Source of the DNA: Flavobacterium croceum DSM 17960
GTDB taxonomy: Bacteria; Bacteroidota; Bacteroidia; Flavobacteriales; Flavobacteriaceae
Assembly (NCBI RefSeq): GCF_002917885.1
Contig: NZ_PQNY01000007.1
Location: 95,519-159,518 of the forward strand
DNA: 64,000 nucleotides
Direction of reading: 5' to 3'
In this document: positions 43,869 through 52,825 of the stretch, in pieces
How positions within the stretch are numbered: position 1 is the first letter of the stretch
Layout: the number at the start of each line of letters is the position of its first letter
Position numbers and translations under genes: made by a program
Notes under the pieces: model-generated
What the model was told of the DNA's origin: nothing
What the model saw: the letters and a program-made list of their open reading frames with translations, nothing else
Database searches by the model: none

Positions 43869-45749
43869 ATGGAAAATAGTTTAGTTTTAGTATTACTACT
43901 TAGCCCTTTCATTGGGTTTTTAATAAATGTTTTCTTCGGAAAACAACTTGGCAAAACGGTTTCGGGAGCACTAGGCACATTGGCAGTAGTGGTTTCGTTT
44001 TTGGCAAGTATTTATTTCTTTGTTGAAATAAATCAAACAGGAAAACCAATTTCTATAAAGTTTTTCGATTGGATTTCGTTACATAATTTTAAGTTGGATA
44101 TGGGTGTTTTACTAGACCAACTTTCATTACTATGGTTGTTATTTGTAACAGGTATTGGATCTTTAATCCATTTATACTCGATAAGCTATATGCACGATGA
44201 CGAACATTTGAATAAGTTTTTTGCCTATTTAAATTTGTTTGTTTTCTTTATGATTACCCTTGTTGTAGGAAGCAACTTAGTAATCATGTTTATAGGCTGG
44301 GAAGGTGTTGGACTATGCTCTTATTTATTAATAGGATTTTGGTATAAAAATCAAGAGTATAACGATGCCGCAAAAAAAGCATTTATCATGAATCGTATTG
44401 GCGATTTAGGATTTCTAATAGGTATTTTTATATTGGGTAGCTTATTTTCTACATTAGATTTTTCAACATTAAAAACCTTAATTACTAGCGGAACTAATGC
44501 AAATGTAACTTTACTTTCTTTAGCAGCACTATCACTCTTTATTGGAGCAACCGGAAAATCGGCGCAAATACCGTTATATACATGGTTACCCGATGCAATG
44601 GCTGGGCCAACTCCTGTATCGGCATTAATACACGCAGCAACAATGGTTACAGCAGGTATTTTTATGATAACAAGAATGAACTTTTTGTTTGATTTAGTAC
44701 CAAACATTCAGTTTATTATTGCTGTAGTAGGTGCTGTAACTGCTTTGGTAGCTGCTTCTATAGGATTAGTGCAAAACGATATCAAAAAAGTATTGGCATA
44801 CTCTACAGTATCTCAACTCGGATTAATGTTTATGGCTTTAGGATTTGGCGCATACAACGTAGCTGTTTTCCACGTTATTACACACGCTTTCTTCAAAGCT
44901 TGTTTATTCTTAGGTTCGGGTTCGGTAATTCACGCTTTGCATCACGAACAAGATATGAGAAAAATGGGCGGCTTACGAAAAATTATGCCTATCACTTTCA
45001 TAACCATGATGATTTCTACTTTAGCAATATCTGGAATACCTCCTTTTTCTGGATTCTTTTCAAAAGATGAAATACTCATGACGGCTTTTCACAACAATAC
45101 AATACTTTGGGTTGTTGCGTCTGTAGCTTCAATAATGACTGCTTTCTATATGTTTAGATTAATGTATTTGACTTTTTATAAAGAGTATAGAGGTACAGAA
45201 GAACAAAAACATCATTTGCATGAAAGTCCTGCTCTATTAACATTTCCATTAATAGTTTTAGCAATTTTGGCAACTGTGGGTGGCTTGTTAAATTTACCAG
45301 GAAACAATTGGCTAAATCATTATTTAGCACCAATACTAAGTGCTACAGAACACAAAGAACATACCTTGGGTACTACAGAATATATGCTAATGGCTATAGC
45401 CGTTGCAGGAGGATTGGTAGGGATTTTTATGGCTTACTCAAAATACATCAAACAAAATTTCGTTCCAAAACCTGATGCAGAAATAAATGGCTTTGCAAAA
45501 ACATTGTACAACAAATATTATGTAGACGAATTTTATATGAGCTTGATAGTAAAACCTATTAAATCACTTTCAAATTTCTTTAGAGAAACTCTCGAACCCG
45601 CACTTGGAAGTCTTGTATATGGTTTTGGTACAATGGCCAATAAAATGTCTGTTACAGGTAAAAAAATACATACAGGAAGCATTGGCTGGTACTTAACCAT
45701 GTTTACTTTGGGTGTATGTTTAATACTTTGTTATTTATTCTTGTTTTAA
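43869..45749 (+). CDS. nuoL: NADH-quinone oxidoreductase subunit L
   Basis: Largest antiporter-like subunit, about 15-16 membrane helices plus the long lateral helix at the C-terminus. Blocks include GWEGVGLCSYLLIGFW, GATGKSAQIPLYTWLPDAMAGPTPVSALIHAATMV-type sequence around 230-265, and the Lys-containing KKVLAYSTVSQLGLM. 626 residues, normal. The Mrp-type proton channel residues appear intact. Confidence 0.97.
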   Translation: MENSLVLVLLLSPFIGFLINVFFGKQLGKTVSGALGTLAVVVSFLASIYFFVEINQTGKPISIKFFDWISLHNFKLDMGVLLDQLSLLWLLFVTGIGSLIHLYSISYMHDDEHLNKFFAYLNLFVFFMITLVVGSNLVIMFIGWEGVGLCSYLLIGFWYKNQEYNDAAKKAFIMNRIGDLGFLIGIFILGSLFSTLDFSTLKTLITSGTNANVTLLSLAALSLFIGATGKSAQIPLYTWLPDAMAGPTPVSALIHAATMVTAGIFMITRMNFLFDLVPNIQFIIAVVGAVTALVAASIGLVQNDIKKVLAYSTVSQLGLMFMALGFGAYNVAVFHVITHAFFKACLFLGSGSVIHALHHEQDMRKMGGLRKIMPITFITMMISTLAISGIPPFSGFFSKDEILMTAFHNNTILWVVASVASIMTAFYMFRLMYLTFYKEYRGTEEQKHHLHESPALLTFPLIVLAILATVGGLLNLPGNNWLNHYLAPILSATEHKEHTLGTTEYMLMAIAVAGGLVGIFMAYSKYIKQNFVPKPDAEINGFAKTLYNKYYVDEFYMSLIVKPIKSLSNFFRETLEPALGSLVYGFGTMANKMSVTGKKIHTGSIGWYLTMFTLGVCLILCYLFLF

Positions 45750-45762
45750 TACTTTTTACATA

Positions 45763-47199
45763 ATGAATGTAACTACTATATTATTAATATTTTTATTAGG
45801 AGCTGTACTTACCTATGTTTCGGGAAATAAGTTGGCATCAAAAATTGCATTGGGTTTTAGTATTATGGCTGCACTTGCAAGCTTTTATTTACTCCAATTG
45901 TATTTAGCAAATCAAAATATAAGCTTTAATGGCGTTTGGCTACAATCGCCAAAAGTGTTTTTATCTTTACAAGCCGATGGTATTTCACTAGCGATGGTGT
46001 TACTTACCACTTGTCTTATGCCTGTTATAGTATTATCGTCTTTTGGCAATATATACAACAACGCCAAAAGTTTTTATAGTTTGGTGCTATTTATGGCTTT
46101 TGCCATGACAGGTACTTTCTTGGCTACAGATGGTTTGGTTTATTATGTATTTTGGGAACTAGCTTTAATTCCAATCTATTTTATTGCTCTTATTTGGGGT
46201 AATGGTAGTATAGAATCTAGAAAAAAAGCAATTCTTAAATTCTTTATCTACACGCTTGCAGGCTCATTATTTATGCTCATAGCTTTTGCTTATTTGTATA
46301 CAAAAACAGGCTCTTTCTTGTGGAACGATTTAGTAAAACTTAACTTAACCAGCACAGAGCAAACATGGATATTTTTGGCTTTCTTTTTGGCTTATGCTAT
46401 TAAAATTCCAATTATACCTTTTCATACATGGCAAGCAAAAGTATACCAAAAAGCACCTACAGTGGGTACAATGCTTTTATCTGGAATCATGCTAAAAATG
46501 GGATTGTATAGCGTAATTCGTTGGCAATTACCACTTGCCCCATTAGCTGCCAAAACCTATATGCCTTATGTACTTGCATTAAGTATAGCAGGTGTAATTT
46601 ATGGTTCGATTGTAGCATTAAAACAAAAAGATTTAAAAAAGCTTTTGGCTTACTCATCTTTGGCTCACGTAGGACTTATTGCCGCTGGATGTTATACCCT
46701 AACGCAAGATGGTCTATCTGGAGCAATAGCACAAATGATAGCACACGGATTTGTAATAGTAGGACTATTTTTTGCTGCCGAAGTAATTTATAGAAGATAC
46801 GATTCGTATAAAATAAAAGATTTAGGAGGCATTAGAAGTCAAACTCCCAAGTTTTCATCACTTTTTTTACTATTGGTTTTAGCATCTGTAGCTTTACCTG
46901 GAACTTATAATTTTGTGGGAGAATTTACAGTATTATTCAGCTTATATCAAATTAATATTTGGTACGCAGTATTTGGTGGTACTACAATTATTCTAGGAGC
47001 TTATTATATGCTAAAAATGTTCCAAAACGTAATGTTAGGAGAAACAAATACAAAAGCATTTGCAGATGTAAACTGGACAGAAACGTTTGTTTTTGTAGTC
47101 ATTATAGCCTTTTTACTACTATATGGTTTATATCCTAAACCAATAACAGATTTGGTTACACCAAGTGTAAAAGAAATTTTAACAATAATAAATCGATAA
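45763..47199 (+). CDS. nuoM: NADH-quinone oxidoreductase subunit M
   Basis: Antiporter-like subunit of the membrane arm, about 14 helices and 478 residues. FWELALIPIYFIALIWG carries the conserved Glu in TM5, FAYAIKIPIIPFHTWQAKVYQKAPTVGTML-type sequence the central Lys region, and KKLLAYSSLAHVGLI the following Lys helix. nuoN follows 13 bases later. Confidence 0.97.
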   Translation: MNVTTILLIFLLGAVLTYVSGNKLASKIALGFSIMAALASFYLLQLYLANQNISFNGVWLQSPKVFLSLQADGISLAMVLLTTCLMPVIVLSSFGNIYNNAKSFYSLVLFMAFAMTGTFLATDGLVYYVFWELALIPIYFIALIWGNGSIESRKKAILKFFIYTLAGSLFMLIAFAYLYTKTGSFLWNDLVKLNLTSTEQTWIFLAFFLAYAIKIPIIPFHTWQAKVYQKAPTVGTMLLSGIMLKMGLYSVIRWQLPLAPLAAKTYMPYVLALSIAGVIYGSIVALKQKDLKKLLAYSSLAHVGLIAAGCYTLTQDGLSGAIAQMIAHGFVIVGLFFAAEVIYRRYDSYKIKDLGGIRSQTPKFSSLFLLLVLASVALPGTYNFVGEFTVLFSLYQINIWYAVFGGTTIILGAYYMLKMFQNVMLGETNTKAFADVNWTETFVFVVIIAFLLLYGLYPKPITDLVTPSVKEILTIINR

Positions 47200-47212
47200 T
47201 TCTTCACTATAA

Positions 47213-48583
47213 ATGGATACATTAATTGCAATAGCAGGATTGGGTATAGTAGTTTTACTTGCTGAAGTTATAAACCTCAGAAAATTTATCGTGCCTATTA
47301 CTGTTGCAGGATTATTAGCAATACTAGCCTATTCTTGGAATAATTTTAATGGCACTGAGAGTTTTTATAATAATATGATTATTGTAAACAAGTTCTCATT
47401 GGCTTTTTCATCATTATTTATTGTGCTTTCTATATTTTTAATAGCTATGGGAGGCGATTTTTATAAAGAACACCCTACTAAATTTTCCGATTATATTTCA
47501 ATAAAATTATTTATGCTTTCTGGAGCTGTAGCTATGGTTTCGTTTGGTAATATGGCTATGTTCTTTTTAGGAATAGAAGTGCTATCGATATCATTGTATA
47601 TTTTGGCAGGAAGCGATAGGTTGAATGTTTTAAGTAATGAATCGGGTATGAAATATTTTCTATTAGGTTCGTTTGCTTCGGGTATTATATTATTTGGTAT
47701 ATGTTTAGTATATGGAGCTACAGGCTATTTTGATGTACCAAGTATTTATGGCTTATCACAAGGTGCTGGGTTACCTGTTTGGTTTCCTATAGGTGTTACA
47801 ATGATTATAATAGGAATGTTGTTTAAAATTGCTGCTTTCCCATTTCATTTTTGGGCGCCAGATGTGTATGAGGGTGCACCTTCGCTAGTTACTGCCACTA
47901 TGAGCACATTAGCAAAAGTAGTTGCTGTCGCTACATTGTATAAATTGGCAAGTAACTTAATGGTAGAACTCGACTATAAAACACAAATACTTATTGTTGT
48001 TATTTCGATACTAACAATGACTGTGGGTAACTTTATGGCACTCAAACAACATAATGTAAAAAGAATGCTTGCTTTTTCTGGTATTTCACATGCTGGATTT
48101 ATGCTTATGGCATTATTAAGTATAAAAACTGTTGCTGCAAACCTATTCTATTATACAGCTGCTTATGCTTTGGCAGGTATTGCTGCTTTTGCTGTTATTA
48201 TATATGTATCACGTAGTGGCAGAGATGAAAATATAAGTAGCTTTAATGGGCTAGGAAAGAAAAATCCGTTAATGGCTGCTGTATTAACAGCTTCATTACT
48301 ATCTATGGCAGGTATACCTGTATTTGCAGGTTTCTTTGCAAAATTTATGTTGTTTAGTCAAACAATAGCTGCGGGCTATTTGGTAGTTGTTATTTTTGGA
48401 GTGGTAAATTCTATTGTAAGTATTGGCTATTATTTCAAACTTATATTGGCTATGTATACCAAAGAAGATAATACTACAGAAAACAACAAAGTATCTTTAA
48501 TTTATTCAATAGTTGCTGTACTAGCAATAGTATTAAATATCATTATTGGAGTACACCCTAATCTACTTACTTCTTTACTATAA
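47213..48583 (+). CDS. nuoN: NADH-quinone oxidoreductase subunit N
   Basis: Third antiporter-like subunit, 456 residues and about 14 helices. The conserved segments are FLGIEVLSISLYILAG with the TM5 Glu, FKIAAFPFHFWAPDVYEGAPS, and KRMLAFSGISHAGFML. It is the last gene of the nuo operon and is followed by a bidirectional terminator shared with the convergent ferredoxin gene. Confidence 0.97.
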   Translation: MDTLIAIAGLGIVVLLAEVINLRKFIVPITVAGLLAILAYSWNNFNGTESFYNNMIIVNKFSLAFSSLFIVLSIFLIAMGGDFYKEHPTKFSDYISIKLFMLSGAVAMVSFGNMAMFFLGIEVLSISLYILAGSDRLNVLSNESGMKYFLLGSFASGIILFGICLVYGATGYFDVPSIYGLSQGAGLPVWFPIGVTMIIIGMLFKIAAFPFHFWAPDVYEGAPSLVTATMSTLAKVVAVATLYKLASNLMVELDYKTQILIVVISILTMTVGNFMALKQHNVKRMLAFSGISHAGFMLMALLSIKTVAANLFYYTAAYALAGIAAFAVIIYVSRSGRDENISSFNGLGKKNPLMAAVLTASLLSMAGIPVFAGFFAKFMLFSQTIAAGYLVVVIFGVVNSIVSIGYYFKLILAMYTKEDNTTENNKVSLIYSIVAVLAIVLNIIIGVHPNLLTSLL

Positions 48584-48606
48584 AGGAAATCAATTATATT
48601 GAAAAT

Positions 48607-48633
48607 AAAAGAGACCTAGTTTAGGTCTCTTTT
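48607..48633. terminator. Bidirectional terminator between nuoN and ferredoxin gene
   Basis: Perfect 12-bp stem AAAAGAGACCTA / TAGGTCTCTTTT with a 3-base loop; A-rich left and T-rich right flanks serve both directions. Confidence 0.9.
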
Positions 48634-48851
48634 ACTTTTATAATATGTACAGGGCAAGCCTTTTCGGCAAGTTCGCAATTTTCTACAATAGAATGGTCTG
48701 GCGATTTGAGCGTATGAAAACCTTTGTTGTTAATAGATTTTATTAAAACCGTTTTACCATCTTTTTTAGACATTCTAAATTGGGCAGGAGCCATTTCTAC
48801 ACAATAATTGCAGCCAATACATTTATCGCGTTGTAATGTTACTATTACCAT
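48621..48851 (-). CDS. Single-cluster 4Fe-4S ferredoxin
   Basis: A 76-residue electron carrier. C11, C14 and C17 (CIGCNYC) with C66 (KACPVH) are the likely ligands of one [4Fe-4S] cluster; C59 (VENCELA) is extra and could form a disulfide or replace a second cluster. Its ATG overlaps the stop of the U32 gene by one base, so the two are co-translated. It is likely an electron donor for the U32-type protein or another nearby redox enzyme, an inference from the overlap. Confidence 0.93.
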   Translation of the reverse strand: MVIVTLQRDKCIGCNYCVEMAPAQFRMSKKDGKTVLIKSINNKGFHTLKSPDHSIVENCELAEKACPVHIIKVKET

Positions 48852-50092
48852 TAGGCTTCTACTATTTTATACATTTTATCAGATAGTCTAATTCTAAAAG
48901 GAACCTTTAGTGTACAACTATCTCCTTTTGTAGCTTTATCTGAAACCTCATCATTCACAAACATATTGTCTATCACTAATTCTTGGGCACCAGTACTTGG
49001 ACCTGTTATCAAAATCTTATCGCCTATTTTAATGTCGTAAGCTTCAATTTTGAACTCAGCAATATTCGATTTAGGGAAATAATGCATTCCTTTACCTACA
49101 TATACTTTCTTTTGCGTAGCACTAGAACCAGGATTATCACTCCACTCGCCCAATTTTTGACCTAAGTAATACCCACTCCAAAAACCTCTATTGTAAACTG
49201 TAGACAATGCATTCATCCAAGTATTAATTTTATCTTTGGTAAATGTGCCTTCGTAGTAAGCGTCAATAGCTTCTCTATAGGTTTTAATTACCGTAGCCAC
49301 ATAATCGGCGGCACGACCACGTCCTTCAATTTTAAGAACTTTAATACCTGCATCGATTACTTGATCTAGAAAATCTAATGTACATAAGTCTTTTGGAGAC
49401 ATCATATACTCATTATCAATTTCTATTTCAAAACCACTTTCTTGATCAATTACTGTATATTTTTTGCGGCAATTTTGCTTACATGCACCTCGATTGGCAG
49501 ACGAATTATGTGAGTGTAAACTCAAATAACACTTACCAGATACAGCCATGCATAAAGCACCATGACCAAATATTTCAATTTCTACTAGATTACCGCTTGG
49601 CCCTTTTATTTGTTCCTTTTCAATAAGCTCTGTAATGCTTTTTACCTGACGCAAACTAAGCTCTCTAGACAACACAATCGTATCTGCAAAAAGAGCATAA
49701 AATTTAACGGTTTCAATATTGGTTACATTAAGTTGAGTAGAAATATGCACTTCTATACCCATTGTTTTTGCTGCCATAATTACCGCTTGATCTGAAGCGA
49801 TTACAGCCGTAATACCAGCTTCTTTAGCTTTTGCTAAAAGGGTTTTAACAATAGATAAGTCGTGGTCGTAAATAATGGTATTTAATGTTAAATAGGTTCT
49901 AACATTTTTTTCATTACATCTGCGAGCTATTTCTGGCAAATCGTCTAGAACAAAATTTATTGTAGCTCTAGCACGCATATTAAGTTGCTCTACGCCAAAA
50001 TATACCGAGTCGCAACCATTGTCTAATGCTGCTTGTAGTGACTCAAAATTTCCAGCAGGAGCCATTAATTCTATTTTTCCTGAAGTTGTCAT
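48851..50092 (-). CDS. U32 peptidase-family protein (TrhP-like tRNA hydroxylation)
   Basis: The U32 signature ExFxxGxLCxxxxGxC is present (E173 to C188), with C181, C188, C204 and C208 as the conserved Cys set that binds an Fe-S cluster in this family. Members such as E. coli TrhP (YegQ) form 5-hydroxyuridine in tRNA anticodons, while RlhA hydroxylates 23S rRNA; true peptidase activity is doubtful. The 413-residue length and C-terminal beta-barrel (FKIEAYDIKIGDKILITGP) fit TrhP better than RlhA. A Fur-type box lies at its promoter, and a ferredoxin gene overlaps its stop. Confidence 0.88.
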   Translation of the reverse strand: MTTSGKIELMAPAGNFESLQAALDNGCDSVYFGVEQLNMRARATINFVLDDLPEIARRCNEKNVRTYLTLNTIIYDHDLSIVKTLLAKAKEAGITAVIASDQAVIMAAKTMGIEVHISTQLNVTNIETVKFYALFADTIVLSRELSLRQVKSITELIEKEQIKGPSGNLVEIEIFGHGALCMAVSGKCYLSLHSHNSSANRGACKQNCRKKYTVIDQESGFEIEIDNEYMMSPKDLCTLDFLDQVIDAGIKVLKIEGRGRAADYVATVIKTYREAIDAYYEGTFTKDKINTWMNALSTVYNRGFWSGYYLGQKLGEWSDNPGSSATQKKVYVGKGMHYFPKSNIAEFKIEAYDIKIGDKILITGPSTGAQELVIDNMFVNDEVSDKATKGDSCTLKVPFRIRLSDKMYKIVEA

Positions 50093-50124
50093 TGGTTATT
50101 TTAAAAATAAGATTAAAATTACTC

Positions 50125-50143
50125 TATTTAGAATAATTCTTTG
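50125..50143. promoter_or_regulatory. Candidate Fur-family box at the U32/ferredoxin promoter
   Basis: TATTTAGAATAATTCTTTG contains the perfect 11-bp palindrome AGAATAATTCT, with 5 of 7 positions on the right arm matching the wider 7-1-7 pattern. It directly abuts the -7 element at 50144-50151, as at the suf promoter. Confidence 0.62.
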
Positions 50144-50151
50144 CAAAGATA
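50144..50151 (-). promoter_or_regulatory. Promoter -7 element of the U32/ferredoxin operon
   Basis: Minus-strand TATCTTTG matches TAnnTTTG, about 50 bases upstream of the ATG at 50092. No clear -33 TTG at standard spacing. Confidence 0.6.
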
Positions 50152-50265
50152 GAACAATTTGAATTTGATTGGTACAAAAAACAAACCATTAAAATGGATA
50201 AAATTAAAAGCTTAGCTCATAATTTAAATCCTTTTTAATGGTGGTTTATAATGTGACTTTGACGT

Positions 50266-50676
50266 TTAGCAGAATTCTGCGTAAGCATCTTTTAAGTTCT
50301 CAGCAATCATTTCTGCTGGACGACCTTCAATATGATGACGCTCTAGCATGTGAACTAATTCACCATTTTTAAACAAAGCCATACTTGGTGATGACGGCGG
50401 AAAAGGAAACATACTCGCTCTTGCTGCATCAACGGCCTCTTTGTCTACACCTGCAAAAACAGTAATAAGTTTAGAAGGTTTTTTATCGCCCGATAAACTC
50501 ATAATAGCTCCTGGTCTAGCATTTCGAGCAGCACAACCACACACAGAATTTACAACTACAAATGTAGTTCCGTAAGCCTTAATCGCATTTTCTACCTCAT
50601 CGGCAGTATATAAATTTACAAAACCAGCGTCTGTAAGTTCAGCACGCATTGGGTTTACCATTTCTTCTGGATACAT
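50266..50676 (-). CDS. Bacilliredoxin (BrxA/BrxB family, YphP/YqiW)
   Basis: A 136-residue thioredoxin-fold protein with the C46-G-C48 motif in NSVCGCAARNARPG, the signature of bacilliredoxins. These remove mixed disulfides between proteins and low-molecular-weight thiols; in organisms without bacillithiol the thiol partner may differ. Divergent from the Nramp gene with a shared 158-base control region that carries a Fur-type box. Presence suggests bacillithiol use, which is known in some Bacteroidota, but no bsh genes lie in this window. Confidence 0.93.
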   Translation of the reverse strand: MYPEEMVNPMRAELTDAGFVNLYTADEVENAIKAYGTTFVVVNSVCGCAARNARPGAIMSLSGDKKPSKLITVFAGVDKEAVDAARASMFPFPPSSPSMALFKNGELVHMLERHHIEGRPAEMIAENLKDAYAEFC

Positions 50677-50727
50677 ATCTATTATAATTAGTATTAAATA
50701 TCAATAATTCGATTTAAAAAATCGGTA

Positions 50728-50735
50728 CAAAGATA
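50728..50735 (-). promoter_or_regulatory. Promoter -7 element of the bacilliredoxin gene
   Basis: Minus-strand TATCTTTG matches TAnnTTTG. Its -33 region falls on the inverted repeat at 50751-50766. Confidence 0.62.
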
Positions 50736-50750
50736 ATGAGAAAACCGTTC

Positions 50751-50766
50751 TTTAGAATAATTCTAC
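50751..50766. promoter_or_regulatory. Candidate Fur-family box between bacilliredoxin and Nramp genes
   Basis: TTAGAATAATTCTAC (50752-50766) has a perfect 13-bp core TAGAATAATTCTA (50753-50765) and the 7-1-7 form. It lies over the -33 region of the bacilliredoxin promoter and about 40 bases upstream of the Nramp -7 element, so it could control both. Confidence 0.62.
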
Positions 50767-50807
50767 GATAAAGATTCGTTATAATGTTATAAAGAAATTA
50801 ATATTTG

Positions 50808-50815
50808 TAATTTTG
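50808..50815 (+). promoter_or_regulatory. Promoter -7 element of the Nramp-USP gene
   Basis: TAATTTTG matches TAnnTTTG, 19 bases upstream of the ATG at 50835. Confidence 0.58.
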
Positions 50816-50834
50816 ACATTATAAACAACGTAAA

Positions 50835-52706
50835 ATGAGTAAATCATTAGAAGAAGTACATGAATCTATAACGACCGAAGGTAAAAAAACAGGTTTTAGA
50901 AAGATACTTGCGTTTCTTGGGCCTGCGTACTTAATTAGTGTAGGCTATATGGACCCCGGGAATTGGGCAACCGATTTGGCTGGTGGAAGTCAATTTGGAT
51001 ATTCACTACTATGGGTTTTACTAATGAGTAATATTATGGCGTTGTTGTTGCAAAGTTTAAGTGCTCGTTTAGGTATTGTAACCCAACGTGATTTAGCTCA
51101 AGCTTCGCGCGAAACATACACGCCTTTTATTAATTATATACTCTATTTTTTGGCAGAAATTGCTATTGCAGCCTGCGATCTAGCAGAAGTATTGGGCATG
51201 GCAATTGGAATAAATTTACTGTTTGATATTCCATTACTTTATGGTGTGTTAATTACGGTTTTGGATACATTTTTATTATTATTTCTCATCAATAAAGGCA
51301 TCCGAAAAATGGAAGCTTTTATTATTACGTTGGTAGCTATTATTGGTCTTTCGTTTGTTTTTGAAATGATTTTTGCCCAACCCGAATTACACAAAGTTAT
51401 TGCAGGACTAGTACCTACTTTACCAAACCAAGATGCGCTCTATATTGCCATTGGTATTATTGGTGCAACCGTAATGCCACACAACTTGTATTTGCATTCA
51501 TCGTTGGTGCAAACTCGTAAATTTAAGAGGGATAAAACAGGAATAAAGCAAGCTATAAAATATAACTTTATAGACTCTACAATTGCTTTAAATTTAGCTT
51601 TTTTTGTAAACGCAGCTATATTGATATTGGCTGCCGCAACATTCTATAAAAGTGGCATGTATGAAGTTGCAGAAATTCAAGATGCACATCAATTTTTGGC
51701 TCCGTTACTAGGTACAAAATGGGCTGCTATATTATTTGCCGTTGCCTTAATAGCAGCAGGACAAAGCTCTACCATTACTGGAACATTGGCTGGACAAATT
51801 GTAATGGAGGGTTATTTAAATTTAAGAATTCAACCGTGGGTAAGACGAATTATTACTCGCCTAATTGCTATTGTACCTGCTGTTGTCGTGATTTTAGTAT
51901 ATGGCGAAAGCGTAACGGGTAAAATGCTTGTTTTTAGTCAAGTACTATTAAGTTTGCAACTCGGTTTTGCCATAATTCCTTTAATTCATTTTGTAAGTGA
52001 TAAATCGAAAATGAAAGGTTTTCACATCAATAAAACTACACAAATTTCGGCTTGGATTATTGCTTTGATTATTGTGTCGCTCAACATAAAATTGGTTTTT
52101 GATGAAATTGAAAACTGGATAAAAACAACACAAAACCCAATATATTTATGGGTTACTGTAGTACCTCTAGCCATTGGATTTTTAGTCTTATTGCTCTATA
52201 TTGTATTTAAACCATTTGTTTCTAAATACAAAAACTATATAGACAATCATTCACCGCATCACACCAAATTAAAACTTGATTCATTAAAAAATTATACTAA
52301 AAAGCATATTGCAGTTTCGGTAGATTTTTCATCGGCCGATGAGAAAGCAATACAACACGCCGTAGATTTGGGAGGAATAAATGCGCATTATACATTAATT
52401 CATGTTGTTGAAAGTGTAGGCGCTATGTTTTATGGAAATAAAGTTGGAGACCATGAAACCGCTATTGATAAAGCTTTATTAGACAACTATTTTGAGGTAT
52501 TAACAAGCAAAGGATATACTGTAACCACAAAATTGGGTTTTGGAAAACCCTCCAAAATAATCTCTACTATAGTTAATGAAGGAAACTATGATGTACTTAT
52601 TATGGGAACACATGGGCACACAGGCATAAAAGACATACTTTTTGGCACTACGGTTAATATGGTTCGGCATAAAATAGCCATTCCTTTGCTTCTTGTAAAA
52701 GATTAA
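50835..52706 (+). CDS. Nramp divalent metal transporter fused to a universal stress protein domain
   Basis: Residues about 20-440 form an Nramp transporter with 11 membrane helices. The TM1 metal motif is D40-P-G-N43 and the TM6 motif is M214-P-H216, which together bind Mn2+ or Fe2+. Residues about 480-623 form a UspA domain, with an ATP-binding GxxGxxG(x)nG(S/T) pattern in GTHGHTGIKDILFGTT. The USP part should lie in the cytoplasm and may sense nucleotide to gate transport. The fusion has no stop or frameshift between the parts. Stop codons of this gene and the convergent small Feo gene share bases. Regulation by a Fur-family protein is likely. Confidence 0.94.
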   Translation: MSKSLEEVHESITTEGKKTGFRKILAFLGPAYLISVGYMDPGNWATDLAGGSQFGYSLLWVLLMSNIMALLLQSLSARLGIVTQRDLAQASRETYTPFINYILYFLAEIAIAACDLAEVLGMAIGINLLFDIPLLYGVLITVLDTFLLLFLINKGIRKMEAFIITLVAIIGLSFVFEMIFAQPELHKVIAGLVPTLPNQDALYIAIGIIGATVMPHNLYLHSSLVQTRKFKRDKTGIKQAIKYNFIDSTIALNLAFFVNAAILILAAATFYKSGMYEVAEIQDAHQFLAPLLGTKWAAILFAVALIAAGQSSTITGTLAGQIVMEGYLNLRIQPWVRRIITRLIAIVPAVVVILVYGESVTGKMLVFSQVLLSLQLGFAIIPLIHFVSDKSKMKGFHINKTTQISAWIIALIIVSLNIKLVFDEIENWIKTTQNPIYLWVTVVPLAIGFLVLLLYIVFKPFVSKYKNYIDNHSPHHTKLKLDSLKNYTKKHIAVSVDFSSADEKAIQHAVDLGGINAHYTLIHVVESVGAMFYGNKVGDHETAIDKALLDNYFEVLTSKGYTVTTKLGFGKPSKIISTIVNEGNYDVLIMGTHGHTGIKDILFGTTVNMVRHKIAIPLLLVKD

Positions 52707-52825
52707 TCGCAACCGCAATTATCAGTGCCACAACCTTTTTTTGGTTTTTTATTACCAAAAAACTTCTTTATTAAAAAAACAACAGAAACTGCTACTGCAA
52801 TATATACTAAAATTTGTTGCATCAT
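52703..52825 (-). CDS. FeoB-associated Cys-rich membrane protein
   Basis: A 40-residue protein: one membrane helix (QQILVYIAVAVSVVFLIKKFF) followed by a Lys-rich linker and the Cys cluster GCGTDNCGCD. This is the pattern of the FeoB_associated family, an accessory of ferrous iron uptake whose role is not well defined. Its ATG overlaps the last base of the feoB stop, so they are translationally coupled. The frame extends upstream into feoB, but the short form starting at the double Met fits the family. Confidence 0.87.
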   Translation of the reverse strand: MMQQILVYIAVAVSVVFLIKKFFGNKKPKKGCGTDNCGCD

